This document shows positions 18,330-27,485 of a stretch of DNA of 58,213 bases, in pieces. A program made the translations under genes and the position numbers. The stretch's first letter is position 1. Each line of letters opens with the position of its first letter. The notes below the pieces were generated by a model. It was given only the letters and a program-made list of their open reading frames with translations. It did not search any database and was not told the DNA's origin. This DNA is from Marivirga sp. (GTDB taxonomy: Bacteria > Bacteroidota > Bacteroidia > Cytophagales > Cyclobacteriaceae): assembly GCF_024636815.1 (NCBI RefSeq), contig NZ_JAGXGF010000062.1, positions 1 to 58,213 of the forward strand, written 5' to 3'.

Positions 18330-19988
18330 TTAAAAAACTGCAATATAACCAAAATGCACCTTTCCTTGTGAAAAGTCAGGCATATTTCCTGCTTCTTGCC
18401 CCAATGCATAAATAATTCTAAACCAGCCGTTTTTACTTTTGATATCCAGACCTGCACCAGTAGTGTAGACCCAACCTATATTAGATTGTAATTTCGCAAA
18501 ATCAGTTAAGAGGAAAAAACTCGATTTTTGGTCAAGGAAATATCTATAATTCAAATTTATAAGTCCAAAATATCGCGTATAGAAGAAATTCCTGTCGAAG
18601 CCTCTTAAATTCTGTAATCCACCTAAACGCAAAAGGTCATTTTGAGATAATGCTGTATTTTGAATTGCGCTATATTGAGGAATTGCTTCTATCAAAAACC
18701 GCTGTCCTAAAACCTTTTGTACGTGAAATTTGAAACCACCATTTATTGTATTACTTTTTTCCGGAACATTCTGCCACACTTCAGGTAAAGTTGAGTAATT
18801 TGCAATTTGCTTATTTCCTAAACTAAAATTTAACTGCGCAAAAGCATAATCTTTTAATTGAGGATAAGTCAATGGTCTTTTCCAATCAGTATTAATCACA
18901 ACCGCATTGACACTCGAACTTCTCAATGGGTTAAGTTTCGACAACTCTGACTCTGAAAAATCTCTCAATACATTATTATTTAGACGTTGATAAGACACCC
19001 CAAATATTAAGAAATTCAAAACAGGATATTGCGTTCCAATTTTTAAATTAGTTTGAAGAAATGTACTGTCTTCTTGCAGGAGCTCGAACCCGGAATCAAT
19101 CCCTAATGAACTTTTGAAAGCATGAGATTGCTGAATTCTAGTGTTGAGAAATTGAGAATTTGCTGAATACTTTTGCCAGAAAACATCTAATCCAACTCCC
19201 CTTTTAAATAAATTCCTTAAACGGGCATCTACTTGCCCGGTCAAGTTGGTACGCGAACCCTCTGGAATGAATCCAATTAGGGCATCAAATTGATTGACCC
19301 TTTCCTTCTCTATATCTAAGCCAATTATCGCTTTATTATTGGCAAATCTTAATTCAGGGGCTGATGAAATGCTAATGTATTCTAATTGCCCTATTTTATC
19401 AGCAATATTTTTATAGGACTTAATATCAAATGGCTGATTGTACTTTAAATCTAAAAGATTACCCAAATAGGCTGGATTAATTGCTTGACTATCTCCTTTT
19501 AAAAGAATTGAGTCGTATAGAATATAATTTTGAGATAGTATGTCAACTGTAACATCTATTTGATTATCAGTTAAATCATCTATTGATAAATTAGCCTTAG
19601 CTAAAGGATAGCCATTTCTATGATAATTTGTTCCTACATATTCAGTTAACTTTTTTCTTAAAAGAAACTGATTCGCGATTTTTCCATACAAATTGTTAAT
19701 AAATGGGATTTCAGAAGGCAGTCCATCCTCATAGACTTTAATTGATTTCCAATAATATGGTTTTCCTTTCTGGATTTGAAAATTATTCTGATCATCAATT
19801 TCGACTTGAGCTTCCCAATAGCCGGATTTAATTAAAGAATCAAGAATCACTTTTTTCTGTTGGAAAAGACTGTCACTTGAATTTTGTGCGAACGAAATTG
19901 TGATCACTATAAAATATAGGAGAGGCAGTAGCAGGTACTTCTGTAAAATTCGAGCTAGATTTGCATTAATTTTGGCAGGCATATACAT
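18330..19988 (-). CDS. BamA/TamA-type outer-membrane protein
   Basis: This is an Omp85-superfamily protein with POTRA-like N-terminal repeats (about residues 60-220) and a C-terminal beta-barrel (about 235-552), ending in an aromatic residue as barrels do (GKVHFGYIAVF). A hydrophobic signal segment is seen at residues 17-34 (LLLPLLYFIVITISFAQ). The start could be Met1 (19988) or Met3 (19982); both overlap the divergent hemW. It is smaller than BamA (about 800 residues) and more like the shorter Omp85 proteins. The substrate is unknown. Confidence 0.78.
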   Translation of the reverse strand: MYMPAKINANLARILQKYLLLPLLYFIVITISFAQNSSDSLFQQKKVILDSLIKSGYWEAQVEIDDQNNFQIQKGKPYYWKSIKVYEDGLPSEIPFINNLYGKIANQFLLRKKLTEYVGTNYHRNGYPLAKANLSIDDLTDNQIDVTVDILSQNYILYDSILLKGDSQAINPAYLGNLLDLKYNQPFDIKSYKNIADKIGQLEYISISSAPELRFANNKAIIGLDIEKERVNQFDALIGFIPEGSRTNLTGQVDARLRNLFKRGVGLDVFWQKYSANSQFLNTRIQQSHAFKSSLGIDSGFELLQEDSTFLQTNLKIGTQYPVLNFLIFGVSYQRLNNNVLRDFSESELSKLNPLRSSSVNAVVINTDWKRPLTYPQLKDYAFAQLNFSLGNKQIANYSTLPEVWQNVPEKSNTINGGFKFHVQKVLGQRFLIEAIPQYSAIQNTALSQNDLLRLGGLQNLRGFDRNFFYTRYFGLINLNYRYFLDQKSSFFLLTDFAKLQSNIGWVYTTGAGLDIKSKNGWFRIIYALGQEAGNMPDFSQGKVHFGYIAVF

Positions 19989-21102
19989 ACATATTCCCTT
20001 TTGTAAGCAGGCATGCTTCTACTGTGACTTTCATTTTTCCACCAATATGGTGATTAAAAACGAAATGGTGGAAGCAATATGCAAAGAAATTGCCCTTCAG
20101 CAAGATTATCTGGGTGAAGAGCTAATTGAATCCATCTATTTTGGTGGCGGAACTCCTTCTGTGCTTGAAGAAAATCATCTAAAGTCCATTTTCAAAACCG
20201 TACATCAGCATCATAAAATCTCACCAAATGCTGAAATTACATTTGAAGCCAATCCTGATGATATCACGCCTGAAAAATTGGAAATACTATTTCAAAATGG
20301 TATTAATCGCTTAAGTGTGGGAATTCAATCTTTCGATGAAGAAATTTTAAAGTGGATGAACAGAGCGCACAATAGTAAAGAAGCTTTTCAGTGCTTGGAA
20401 TGGATTAAAGAAAGCGAATTCAATAATTTCAGCCTGGATTTGATTTATGGAATCCCAATTTCTACTCATGAGACTTGGGAAAAGGACTTAAAGACTTTAG
20501 TTGATTTTCAGCCTCCACACATTTCTTCCTATTGCCTGACCATTGAACCCAATACGGTTTTTGGCAGATGGCAGCAAAAAGGAAAGCTGAATGAAGCTTC
20601 AGAAGATTATGCCTCAGATCAGTTTTATCATTTATCTGAATATTTACGAAAAGCAGATTATGAACACTATGAGGTATCAAACTTTGCAAAAGCAGGATTT
20701 CATTCAAAACATAATAGCAGTTACTGGCAGCAAAAGCCGTATTTAGGTATAGGCCCTTCCGCACATTCTTATGATGGCAAAAACAGGCAGTTCAATATTT
20801 CCAATAATGCAAAATATTTAAAATCGCTGGCGAAAAATGAAATTCCAGCAGAGATGGATATCTTATCAGCGGAAGACCGCATCAATGAATATTTGATGAC
20901 TTCCTTAAGAACTTCGACTGGTTGTAATCTTAAATATCTGAAAAGTGAATTGGGTTATGATTTAATGAAAGATGCACAACCCCAACTTGAGCAATGGAAA
21001 AGTTCAGGGCTTTGTATTAGAGATGGTGATAATTTAAAACTTACTTTAAAAGGTAGGTTATTAGCTGATAAATTGGCTTCGGATTTATTTTTGGTGAACT
21101 GA
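19972..21102 (+). CDS. hemW: Radical SAM protein HemW (coproporphyrinogen III oxidase-like)
   Basis: HemW is a radical-SAM haem-handling protein related to HemN. I placed the start at the TTG at 19972, because homologues begin M-A-G-I-Y-I-H-I-P-F; the frame is open back to 19900 but those codons do not look like HemW. With this start the [4Fe-4S] cysteines are C11, C15 and C18 (CKQACFYCDF). FGGGTPS, NPDD, SVGIQSF and the C-terminal winged-helix region follow, for about 377 residues. The first codons overlap the 5' end of the divergent BamA-like gene. Confidence 0.9.
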   Translation: MAGIYIHIPFCKQACFYCDFHFSTNMVIKNEMVEAICKEIALQQDYLGEELIESIYFGGGTPSVLEENHLKSIFKTVHQHHKISPNAEITFEANPDDITPEKLEILFQNGINRLSVGIQSFDEEILKWMNRAHNSKEAFQCLEWIKESEFNNFSLDLIYGIPISTHETWEKDLKTLVDFQPPHISSYCLTIEPNTVFGRWQQKGKLNEASEDYASDQFYHLSEYLRKADYEHYEVSNFAKAGFHSKHNSSYWQQKPYLGIGPSAHSYDGKNRQFNISNNAKYLKSLAKNEIPAEMDILSAEDRINEYLMTSLRTSTGCNLKYLKSELGYDLMKDAQPQLEQWKSSGLCIRDGDNLKLTLKGRLLADKLASDLFLVN

Positions 21103-21184
21103 TTTAATGGTCAAAAATAGTTCCTAAAATCAGGATTCTCCCTTGTATTAAATTTTAACCGCTATTTTTTCTTATCCCAATAAG

Positions 21185-21733
21185 TTATTTGATTGAAAAA
21201 GTAATTTCTTTTTGTATTGATTTAGAAATAGTATTTCCATTGTTCTGGAAACTAAATTGTAAATCTAGTGAAGTAGTGTAAACTCCTTGAGGTAAGGAAT
21301 CATTATCAAAATTATAATTGCACAAAATGCTAGGGTAATTCTCGTAGTCACTTTCTTTCGGAATCCAAGGCACAGTCACATTGAAGGTCTCATCTGAATT
21401 GATTGGATAACCCCCGATATATTCACAACCTGCATTTTTAAAAGGTTTACCAAAACTTAAAGGTTCGGAATTTTGGTTCAACTCTTTAATAGAAAATACT
21501 TTAAAAACATCCTCATCATTTAAATTGTGAGAAACTAAGTCAATATCGACATTTGAATTGTTGGATATTTGAAGACTGAATATAGGCTGAGTACTATTTT
21601 CAAATTCAGTAGTAATAATGCCTTCCTGATTAATTAAATTAAATTTTACCTCAACACTATCTTGAATAACTTCTTCAGATGTACAGTTAAAGAATAAAAA
21701 GAATGTAAAAAAGACTAAAAAAGTGCTTCTCAT
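21185..21733 (-). CDS. Putative lipoprotein, unknown function
   Basis: This 182-residue protein begins with a lipoprotein signal (MRSTFLVFFTFFLFFNCTSEE, Cys17). The rest is predicted mostly beta-strand, with an Asn/Ser-rich composition and a pattern like an immunoglobulin-type or BsuPI-like fold (ISNNSNVDIDL, VPWIPKESDYENYP). I do not recognise the family. It stands alone on the minus strand after hemW. Confidence 0.65.
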   Translation of the reverse strand: MRSTFLVFFTFFLFFNCTSEEVIQDSVEVKFNLINQEGIITTEFENSTQPIFSLQISNNSNVDIDLVSHNLNDEDVFKVFSIKELNQNSEPLSFGKPFKNAGCEYIGGYPINSDETFNVTVPWIPKESDYENYPSILCNYNFDNDSLPQGVYTTSLDLQFSFQNNGNTISKSIQKEITFSIK

Positions 21734-21859
21734 AAATCAATAAAACTTTGATTAGGATGAATTTAAAACAATCAAAGTTAACTTCCTAATCTAAAAGTGG
21801 TATTGTATCCCCAATCAATGGCTCACCGACCGGCAGCAGAAAAGCCCGCTATTTAAAGG

Positions 21860-21880
21860 TTGTCGGTATATTACCGACAA
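21860..21880. terminator. Stem-loop between the lipoprotein and LytTR genes
   Basis: Perfect 9-bp arms (ttgtcggta / taccgacaa) surround a three-base loop just after the LytTR stop codon. There is no T-run, so this is a weak or factor-assisted terminator, or a REP-like unit. Confidence 0.4.
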
Positions 21881-21895
21881 TGAGGTCATTTTGGT

Positions 21896-22615
21896 TTATA
21901 GACTCATCAAATCTTTAAATTTTGTTGCTTGCCTACGGCTAACCTCTACTTTATCACCGCCTTTTAATTTTACCATTAAGCCACCATTGAACCAAGTTTC
22001 AATTTCATCTATCCATTCTAAATTGATGATATGTTTTCGGCTTACTCTAAAGAAATGTTTGTTATCAAGCTTTTCATCCAAAGCATTCAATGATTTATGA
22101 ATCATCGGCTTGTTTTTATCAAAATACACCTTGATGTAATTACCATCAGATTCAAATAAACGAACATCTTTAAGCTTCACAAACCAACAATTATCTCCAT
22201 CTTTTACGAAAACCTGATCGTTGACAGTAAGTTGGCTGCCATTCTTTTGCTTCTCTTCTTGTGCTTCTACCTCTTTTCTAATTTTATTGACCGATTCCGT
22301 CAACCTTTTGGGTTCAATTGGCTTCAAAAGGTAATCCAATGCATTAAATTCAAAAGCTTTTAAAGCATATTCATCATAAGCAGTGGTAAATATAACCTTA
22401 GGTGTTTTTTCTAAGGTTTCTAATAATTCAAAGCCTGTTCTGCCCGGCATCTGAATATCTAAAAATATCATGTCAGGATTTAGCTTATCAATCATTTCTT
22501 CCGCTTCATCAGCATTAGCTGCCTCACCTAATATTTCAATATCTTTATATTCAGCTAATAAATTACTTAATTCTTTGCGAGCCAATCTTTCATCATCAAT
22601 AATTAATACCTTCAT
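21896..22615 (-). CDS. LytTR-family response regulator
   Basis: This is a two-component regulator of 239 residues. The receiver domain (1-115) has Asp7/Asp8, the phosphoacceptor Asp53 (FLDIQMPG), Thr in FTTAYDEYA and Lys in DYLLKPI. The C-terminal LytTR DNA-binding domain (about 135-237) shows VFVKDG, FESDGNYIKVYF and FFRVSRKHIINL. It is encoded 18 bases after its histidine kinase, so the two form a LytS/LytR-like pair. Targets are not evident; an imperfect stem-loop lies just after the stop. Confidence 0.93.
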   Translation of the reverse strand: MKVLIIDDERLARKELSNLLAEYKDIEILGEAANADEAEEMIDKLNPDMIFLDIQMPGRTGFELLETLEKTPKVIFTTAYDEYALKAFEFNALDYLLKPIEPKRLTESVNKIRKEVEAQEEKQKNGSQLTVNDQVFVKDGDNCWFVKLKDVRLFESDGNYIKVYFDKNKPMIHKSLNALDEKLDNKHFFRVSRKHIINLEWIDEIETWFNGGLMVKLKGGDKVEVSRRQATKFKDLMSL

Positions 22616-22633
22616 ATTTATAAATTAAAATTT

Positions 22634-23668
22634 TCAATAACTGATTTGCGGAATTTTTAATGTGGTTAAAACCGTTCCTTCTTTTTCATTTTTGATACTA
22701 AACGAAGCTTCTTTATCAAAGATTAATTTTAATCTCTGTTTTGTATTTTCTATCCCAAAGCCTTTGCTTTTCCGTCTTTTATCCAACTTAAAATTTCCAG
22801 AATTCCTGATAAAGATATTTAATTTTTTTTTATCATCCACTTGCGTTTCAATGGATAGCTTACCTCCATAAGTTAAGTTTGAAATACCATGTTTGATTCC
22901 ATTCTCTACCAAAGTTTGAATCATTAAAGGCGGGACTTGATATTTATAAGAATCTGGATGAATCACGAACTCAGTGGTCAACCTCTCTTCATATCTGATC
23001 TTTTCTAGTGCTAAAAAGTCGATCACCGTATTTAATTCATCATTAAAGTTAATCAATCTTTTTTTATCCAGAATTAATGAGTTCCTGAGAATATTGGACA
23101 ATTGCGTAATAGAATTCTTCGCCTTTACAGGATCTTCATCAACCAATGCCCTCACACTGTTCAAAGCATTGAATATAAAATGAGGATTTAGCTGTGATTT
23201 CAAATTATTGAGTTCAATCTCATTCATAGCTGCATCAAACTTGAGGGAGCGATTGTAATTTTCCACGTAGTGATACATGAAATAGACCAAAGACCAGAGG
23301 AAATACAAAATTAGATTGGCTAGAATGCTCAAGAATATCACAATTGGATTGAGATCGAAAGCCGGATCAAGCAACCCTAATATTGAGGAAATTCCAAATA
23401 GAAAGGCATAGTTGATAATACTTAAAATTAGACAGGCGATAACTACCCTTACTACCAGTTTCTGGATAATGATTTTCAGCCAGCCATTTCTGATAATAAA
23501 ATTTCTGTAGAGATGAGTTATGGTAATATAAAAAGGCACTAAAATAAGCTGACCAATAGCCTGCTCAGTAGAAAGTCTTTCTCCCAGATACGCCAAGTAA
23601 ATATTCAACAAGCCATAAGCTGTCCAACCTAGAATTTGAAGCGTCCAATACAGTACTTTTTTATTCAT
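22634..23668 (-). CDS. LytS/YehU-type sensor histidine kinase
   Basis: This 344-residue membrane kinase has four N-terminal hydrophobic helices (about 10-28, 40-55, 70-98 and 108-131), then the His_kinase domain with NPHFIFNALNSVRALV (His163) and a degenerate HATPase region (QTLVENGIKHGI, KGFGIENTKQRL). This layout is typical of kinases paired with LytTR regulators, and the partner gene follows at once. No periplasmic sensor domain is seen, so the signal is probably sensed within the membrane. Confidence 0.92.
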   Translation of the reverse strand: MNKKVLYWTLQILGWTAYGLLNIYLAYLGERLSTEQAIGQLILVPFYITITHLYRNFIIRNGWLKIIIQKLVVRVVIACLILSIINYAFLFGISSILGLLDPAFDLNPIVIFLSILANLILYFLWSLVYFMYHYVENYNRSLKFDAAMNEIELNNLKSQLNPHFIFNALNSVRALVDEDPVKAKNSITQLSNILRNSLILDKKRLINFNDELNTVIDFLALEKIRYEERLTTEFVIHPDSYKYQVPPLMIQTLVENGIKHGISNLTYGGKLSIETQVDDKKKLNIFIRNSGNFKLDKRRKSKGFGIENTKQRLKLIFDKEASFSIKNEKEGTVLTTLKIPQISY

Positions 23669-23675
23669 TTCCTAT

Positions 23676-23768
23676 CTAGCTCAAAAAATGGATGATTCCT
23701 TTTTTAGTCTTCACAAAATAAGCCTCTTTTTCCAGATTTATAAAACCGCCTGTCAAATCGCGTGACAT
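23676..23768 (-). CDS. Possible 30-residue protein between ndh and the LytS-type kinase
   Basis: An ATG follows the stop codon of the NDH-2 gene with no gap (taa atg) and opens a 30-codon frame (MSRDLTGGFINLEKEAYFVK...) ending TAG 8 bases before the kinase start. The composition is protein-like and the placement suggests translational coupling, but the frame is short and could be chance. Confidence 0.35.
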   Translation of the reverse strand: MSRDLTGGFINLEKEAYFVKTKKGIIHFLS

Positions 23769-25082
23769 TTATGTTTTATCTTTTTGGCGCTTTACTTTTG
23801 GTACGTATGGTCGAATAATTAAACGTGTCCCTTTATCATAGGTAAAATAGTTCCAAATCCAGTTACTGAGAATTACAATTTTATTCCTAAAACCTACTAT
23901 AGATATCAAGTGTACAAACATCCAAATAAACCAGGCGAAAAACCCACCAAAATGAAGGTTTTTAGGTAAATCAACAACAGCCTTATTACGCCCAACTGTA
24001 GCCATGCTTCCTTTATCTAAGTATTTAAATGGCTTTTGTTCTTTCCCTTTCATGGAAGCTAAGATATTTTTTGCCAGTCTCTCACCTTGTTGCATTGCCA
24101 CGGGTGCCAGCATTGGATGTCCTTTTGGAAAGTCTTCTGTTTCCATAAGCGCAATATCCCCAACTGCATAAATATTTTGAGTGCCTTCCACTAAATTAAA
24201 ATGATTCACTTTATATCTACTGTTTTTCACGCTTTCTTCAGAAAGACCTTCAATCACATTACCCATTACTCCGGCACCCCAAAGCAAAGTAGCTGCAGGG
24301 ATTGATTCATCATTACTAAAAACTACTTTTTCACCGTCATAGCTATCCACCATTGTGTTAAGCTTCACCTTTACTTCAAATTTCTTGAGGTATTGTTGTG
24401 CTTTCTTATCAGCAAATTCAGACATCCCCCCTAAAAGTCTGTCCATTCCTTCCACTAAGTAAATATTAAAGTTATTGAAATCTAAATCAGGATAATCATT
24501 TGGCAATACATGTTTTTTAAGTTCTCCTAAAGCACCAGCCAACTCCACTCCGGTAGGGCCACCACCTACGATTACGATATTCATTAAACGCTCTATCTTT
24601 TCTTCATCGGAGCTTAAAACCGCTTCTTCAAAATTTTGCAAAATATGACTTCTGAAATCTAATGCCTGAGGAATCTGCTTGAGTGGAAATGCTTTTTCGA
24701 ATTTCTCATTTTGCCCAAAAAAATTGGTTTTAGAACCAGCTGCTATTATAAGATAATCAAAAGTTAATTCTCCAACATTACTGATAACTCTACTTTCCTT
24801 TTGATCAATCTGAGAGACCGTAGCCATTCGAAAATAAATATTCTTATGGTTTTCCAGCAATTTCCTTAAAGGCCCAGCAATTGAATCAGGTTCAAGACCT
24901 GCTGTAGCCACTTGGTAGAGTAATGGCTGAAAAGTGTGATAATTATGCCTATCAAGCAATACCACTTGAACATCCTGACCAGCAAACTTTTTAGCCATTG
25001 TGATACCAGCAAAGCCTCCTCCAATTATAACTATTCTTTTTTTATTTGTATTGGGAATTTTAAACGAATTGGGCTTATCCAT
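23769..25082 (-). CDS. ndh: Type II NADH dehydrogenase (NDH-2)
   Basis: This FAD flavoprotein oxidises NADH and reduces quinone at the inner membrane without pumping protons. The FAD-binding fold is at the N-terminus (IVIIGGGFAGITMAKKF), the NADH-binding fold in the middle (NIVIVGGGPTGVELAGAL, about 167-184), and the second FAD contact in NIYAVGDIAL. The C-terminal part has a hydrophobic segment (FFAWFIWMFVHLISIVGF) and a basic tail for membrane binding. Its 437 residues are typical. About 600 bases upstream hold no gene. Confidence 0.92.
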   Translation of the reverse strand: MDKPNSFKIPNTNKKRIVIIGGGFAGITMAKKFAGQDVQVVLLDRHNYHTFQPLLYQVATAGLEPDSIAGPLRKLLENHKNIYFRMATVSQIDQKESRVISNVGELTFDYLIIAAGSKTNFFGQNEKFEKAFPLKQIPQALDFRSHILQNFEEAVLSSDEEKIERLMNIVIVGGGPTGVELAGALGELKKHVLPNDYPDLDFNNFNIYLVEGMDRLLGGMSEFADKKAQQYLKKFEVKVKLNTMVDSYDGEKVVFSNDESIPAATLLWGAGVMGNVIEGLSEESVKNSRYKVNHFNLVEGTQNIYAVGDIALMETEDFPKGHPMLAPVAMQQGERLAKNILASMKGKEQKPFKYLDKGSMATVGRNKAVVDLPKNLHFGGFFAWFIWMFVHLISIVGFRNKIVILSNWIWNYFTYDKGTRLIIRPYVPKVKRQKDKT

Positions 25083-25692
25083 ATAAGTGAATTTTATTAA
25101 AAGTAGACTCTTTATTAACTCCGATAAATCTATTAAGTTTTATGTATAAAAAGGAGAAAAATTAAGTACTATCATTTACTTATTCTTACATATGTTTACG
25201 AATTTTAGAAATGGCATCTCTTCAAAAAACTAAAGATTAAAATCTCTTGAAAAGGTCCTAAATAAGAGGCAGGAAATCGAAAAAAATATATGTTTAAATA
25301 ACCTAAAACAAGAATATTTTTAGCCAAGCTTTATTAAGTTCAATTCCATCCATTTAATAGAGAATTAATCAATCTGAAACACTTGTTTAACTTATTGATT
25401 ATCAATTTTTTATATTATCTATGCTTCCTGAAAATATGGGGTTTTCTATTTAGAATAAAATACAATCCGACAAGGAATAAAAGCTGTTTTTAATCCATCT
25501 CTTTATCTAAAAACAAAATATTCTAGCGCCAGGTAAATAATTGCCAATATTTTCTAAATTTTACAGAATAATTCATTTTATATATATTTATTACATATAA
25601 AGTACATGTACCAAATTATTTACTAATAAATAGGAGCAACTTTCCAACAATATTTCGCGTCAACCCTATATAAGAACCTAAAACAAAATATT
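25083..25692. other. Gene-free AT-rich stretch
   Basis: These 610 bases between ndh (minus) and a small secreted protein gene (plus) carry no plausible gene. I saw no tRNA, strong hairpin, or clear -33/-7 promoter pair. It must contain the promoters of both divergent genes and may hide a small RNA, but nothing in the sequence shows one. Confidence 0.5.
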
Positions 25693-26001
25693 ATGAAAAG
25701 GGTAGTGATAATTTTAGCAATGATTTTTGCATTCGGTAACGTATATGCAAATGAAGAGAAAGTGTCCAATGATGAAAAATTAACCAAGGAAATAAAGGCT
25801 GAAATGGAAAAGCCATTCTTTTTTATTAGCGATTTAGAAAAAGAACCTGATGTATTGATATATAGCATTGAAGGGAGCCTTTTACACAGCTTTCAAAAAG
25901 AAAATATCGATCCTGTGGCGATGAGAAATGCAGATTTGATTATGGAAATCAATTCGCAAAAAATATTTATTAAAGTAAAGGAACTAAATCCTAGTATTTA
26001 G
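25693..26001 (+). CDS. Small secreted protein, unknown function
   Basis: This 102-residue protein has a signal peptide (MKRVVIILAMIFAFGNVYA, residues 1-19). The mature part is acidic and lysine-rich, first helical (EEKVSNDEKLTKEIKAEMEK), then short beta-strands (DVLIYSIEGSLLHSF) ending FIKVKELNPSI. No cysteines, repeats or catalytic motifs are visible, and I do not recognise the family. It is monocistronic, with its own terminator 50 bases downstream. Confidence 0.7.
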   Translation: MKRVVIILAMIFAFGNVYANEEKVSNDEKLTKEIKAEMEKPFFFISDLEKEPDVLIYSIEGSLLHSFQKENIDPVAMRNADLIMEINSQKIFIKVKELNPSI

Positions 26002-26050
26002 GATTAGGTAGGTATAGTTTAATTCATAGTGAATGGTTGATGTTTTGGTA

Positions 26051-26090
26051 AGTAAAAGCCTCCGTGCCGAAAAGCAGGAGGCTTTTTACT
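26051..26090. terminator. Intrinsic terminator after the small secreted protein gene
   Basis: The arms agtaaaagcctcc and ggaggctttttact pair over 13 bases with one bulge, and the 3' arm contains a T-run. It can also serve the convergent gene on the minus strand. Confidence 0.8.
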
Positions 26091-26118
26091 TTATCAAAAT
26101 AATACTGTTTATTTACTA

Positions 26119-26985
26119 TTAATTACCTTCCGCCACAGAATCTAATAGTCTCAAGGCATTTGGCCCCAAGTGCTTTGCAATAATTTTTCTGTAGCTAGGA
26201 CTATTTCTATAAGATTCTGTTAGGAATTCGTTAAAAGGCTTTACCCAATCACTATTTTTAGGCATTAAAATCCCAAACTCTTCAGCGGTTTGATCACCAG
26301 CAGGATGTCTTTTAATCGGCTTATTTGACTGAATAGCATCTAAATAATAAGTGAAATCGATATTGATGAAATAATTTTCGTCTCTACTAATCATTACCAT
26401 TCCCTCATCAAAATAATTAACATACTCAATTTGTAATGAAGGGAAGTGCTTGTTTTTAATTTTCATAATCTGCTCCTCATTAGTAGTGCCCTTTATTGTA
26501 ATTGCTGTTTTACCTGCAAATAACTCAGAAATATTTGAGATATCATTTAATGTTGGAACAGATTTATTAGTTAGCAACATGGCTATATTTGTAATGTAAG
26601 GTGGGCTGAAATTGTATTCTTGTTCTCTTTTCGATGTAATGGTAGTGTTGCTTAAGCCAAACACACCATTAGATGACTTTTTAACTGCTTGCAAATAATC
26701 GGTAAAATTATTGGCGTGTTGCTTTTCCATTGTGGAGTTGACTGTAATTCCATATTTATCTAAAAGGAAAAATTCAAAGTCACTCATTATGTCTGCACAA
26801 ACTCCAGTAACTTCTCCTCCAATGTTGGCAGCAAAACCTGGTGCTTCAGAATATACATAGGTTAAATTGGCTGTTTTGCTTTGCTTGGCTTTGGCAAAAG
26901 TATCGCCTGAAAATTGTGCATGTGATTTTAACCCCATGAATATCAAGAGAATCATCAATACTGAATTGAATAATAGCTTTTTCAT
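26119..26985 (-). CDS. Periplasmic substrate-binding protein, family 3 type
   Basis: This 288-residue protein has a signal peptide (residues 1-23, ending SHAQ) and the shape of an amino-acid or solute binding protein (SBP_bac_3): an N-terminal lobe with GVCADIMSDFEFFL, a central FGLSNTTITSKREQEYNFSPPY motif and a second lobe with FGILMPKNSDWVKPFNEFL. No ABC permease or ATPase is next to it, so it may feed a distant transporter or act as a sensor. A typical lipobox is absent. Confidence 0.8.
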   Translation of the reverse strand: MKKLLFNSVLMILLIFMGLKSHAQFSGDTFAKAKQSKTANLTYVYSEAPGFAANIGGEVTGVCADIMSDFEFFLLDKYGITVNSTMEKQHANNFTDYLQAVKKSSNGVFGLSNTTITSKREQEYNFSPPYITNIAMLLTNKSVPTLNDISNISELFAGKTAITIKGTTNEEQIMKIKNKHFPSLQIEYVNYFDEGMVMISRDENYFINIDFTYYLDAIQSNKPIKRHPAGDQTAEEFGILMPKNSDWVKPFNEFLTESYRNSPSYRKIIAKHLGPNALRLLDSVAEGN

Positions 26986-27170
26986 AGTATCTATTTAGTG
27001 TCCAATTAGAAAAGTACTTAAACCAATTTAAATTAAGAAGTAATTTTCTGTAAAACATATACTTTTATCGATAATATTAAATTTATAAAAGAACGAATGT
27101 TGAAATATTGAATAAAATCGCTATAAAGTATAATTATTCATATTATATATAACATTATTTTGTCGGGAAT

Positions 27171-27204
27171 AAAAAAAGCACAGTATCTTTCGAAACTGTG
27201 CTTT
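27171..27204 (-). terminator. Terminator after the thioredoxin gene pair
   Basis: The arms aaagcacagt and actgtgcttt surround a ten-base loop; on the minus strand a run of seven T follows. It lies 24 bases after the end of the 85-residue gene. Confidence 0.8.
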
Positions 27205-27227
27205 ACATATTTTAAAAATTTAGCTAC

Positions 27228-27485
27228 TTAGCTATCAATAGAGCCCATTACTCGTTTCATAAACCCATTCAAAGCTTCCTTTTTATCTGTACCTGACCTT
27301 ATATCTCTATGTACTTCTAATGCACCTGAGAAATTAGATAATAATTCCCCTATTACCTCAAGCTCTTCATCTTTTATTCCTTTCGCTTCAATTAAATCTT
27401 CGAGTAGATCAATGCTTTCTACCACATAATCCTCATCATTTTTCTCCACGAACTCTACTATGTGTTTAATTATTGGTAACCTCAT
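27228..27485 (-). CDS. Small acidic helical protein, partner of the thioredoxin gene
   Basis: This 85-residue protein is rich in Glu, Asp and Leu with amphipathic helices (PIIKHIVEFVEKNDEDYVVESI, with a second half around LSNFSGALEVHRD). Its start overlaps the end of the thioredoxin-like gene by 20 bases, implying coupled translation. Homologues next to thioredoxin-like genes occur in related bacteria; it may be DUF6952, recalled and not verified. Function is unknown. Confidence 0.75.
   Translation of the reverse strand: MRLPIIKHIVEFVEKNDEDYVVESIDLLEDLIEAKGIKDEELEVIGELLSNFSGALEVHRDIRSGTDKKEALNGFMKRVMGSIDS

Noticed and set aside
25623-25868. Minus-strand frame over the start of the small secreted protein gene
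   Set aside because: It is antisense to a gene with a clear signal peptide and terminator.
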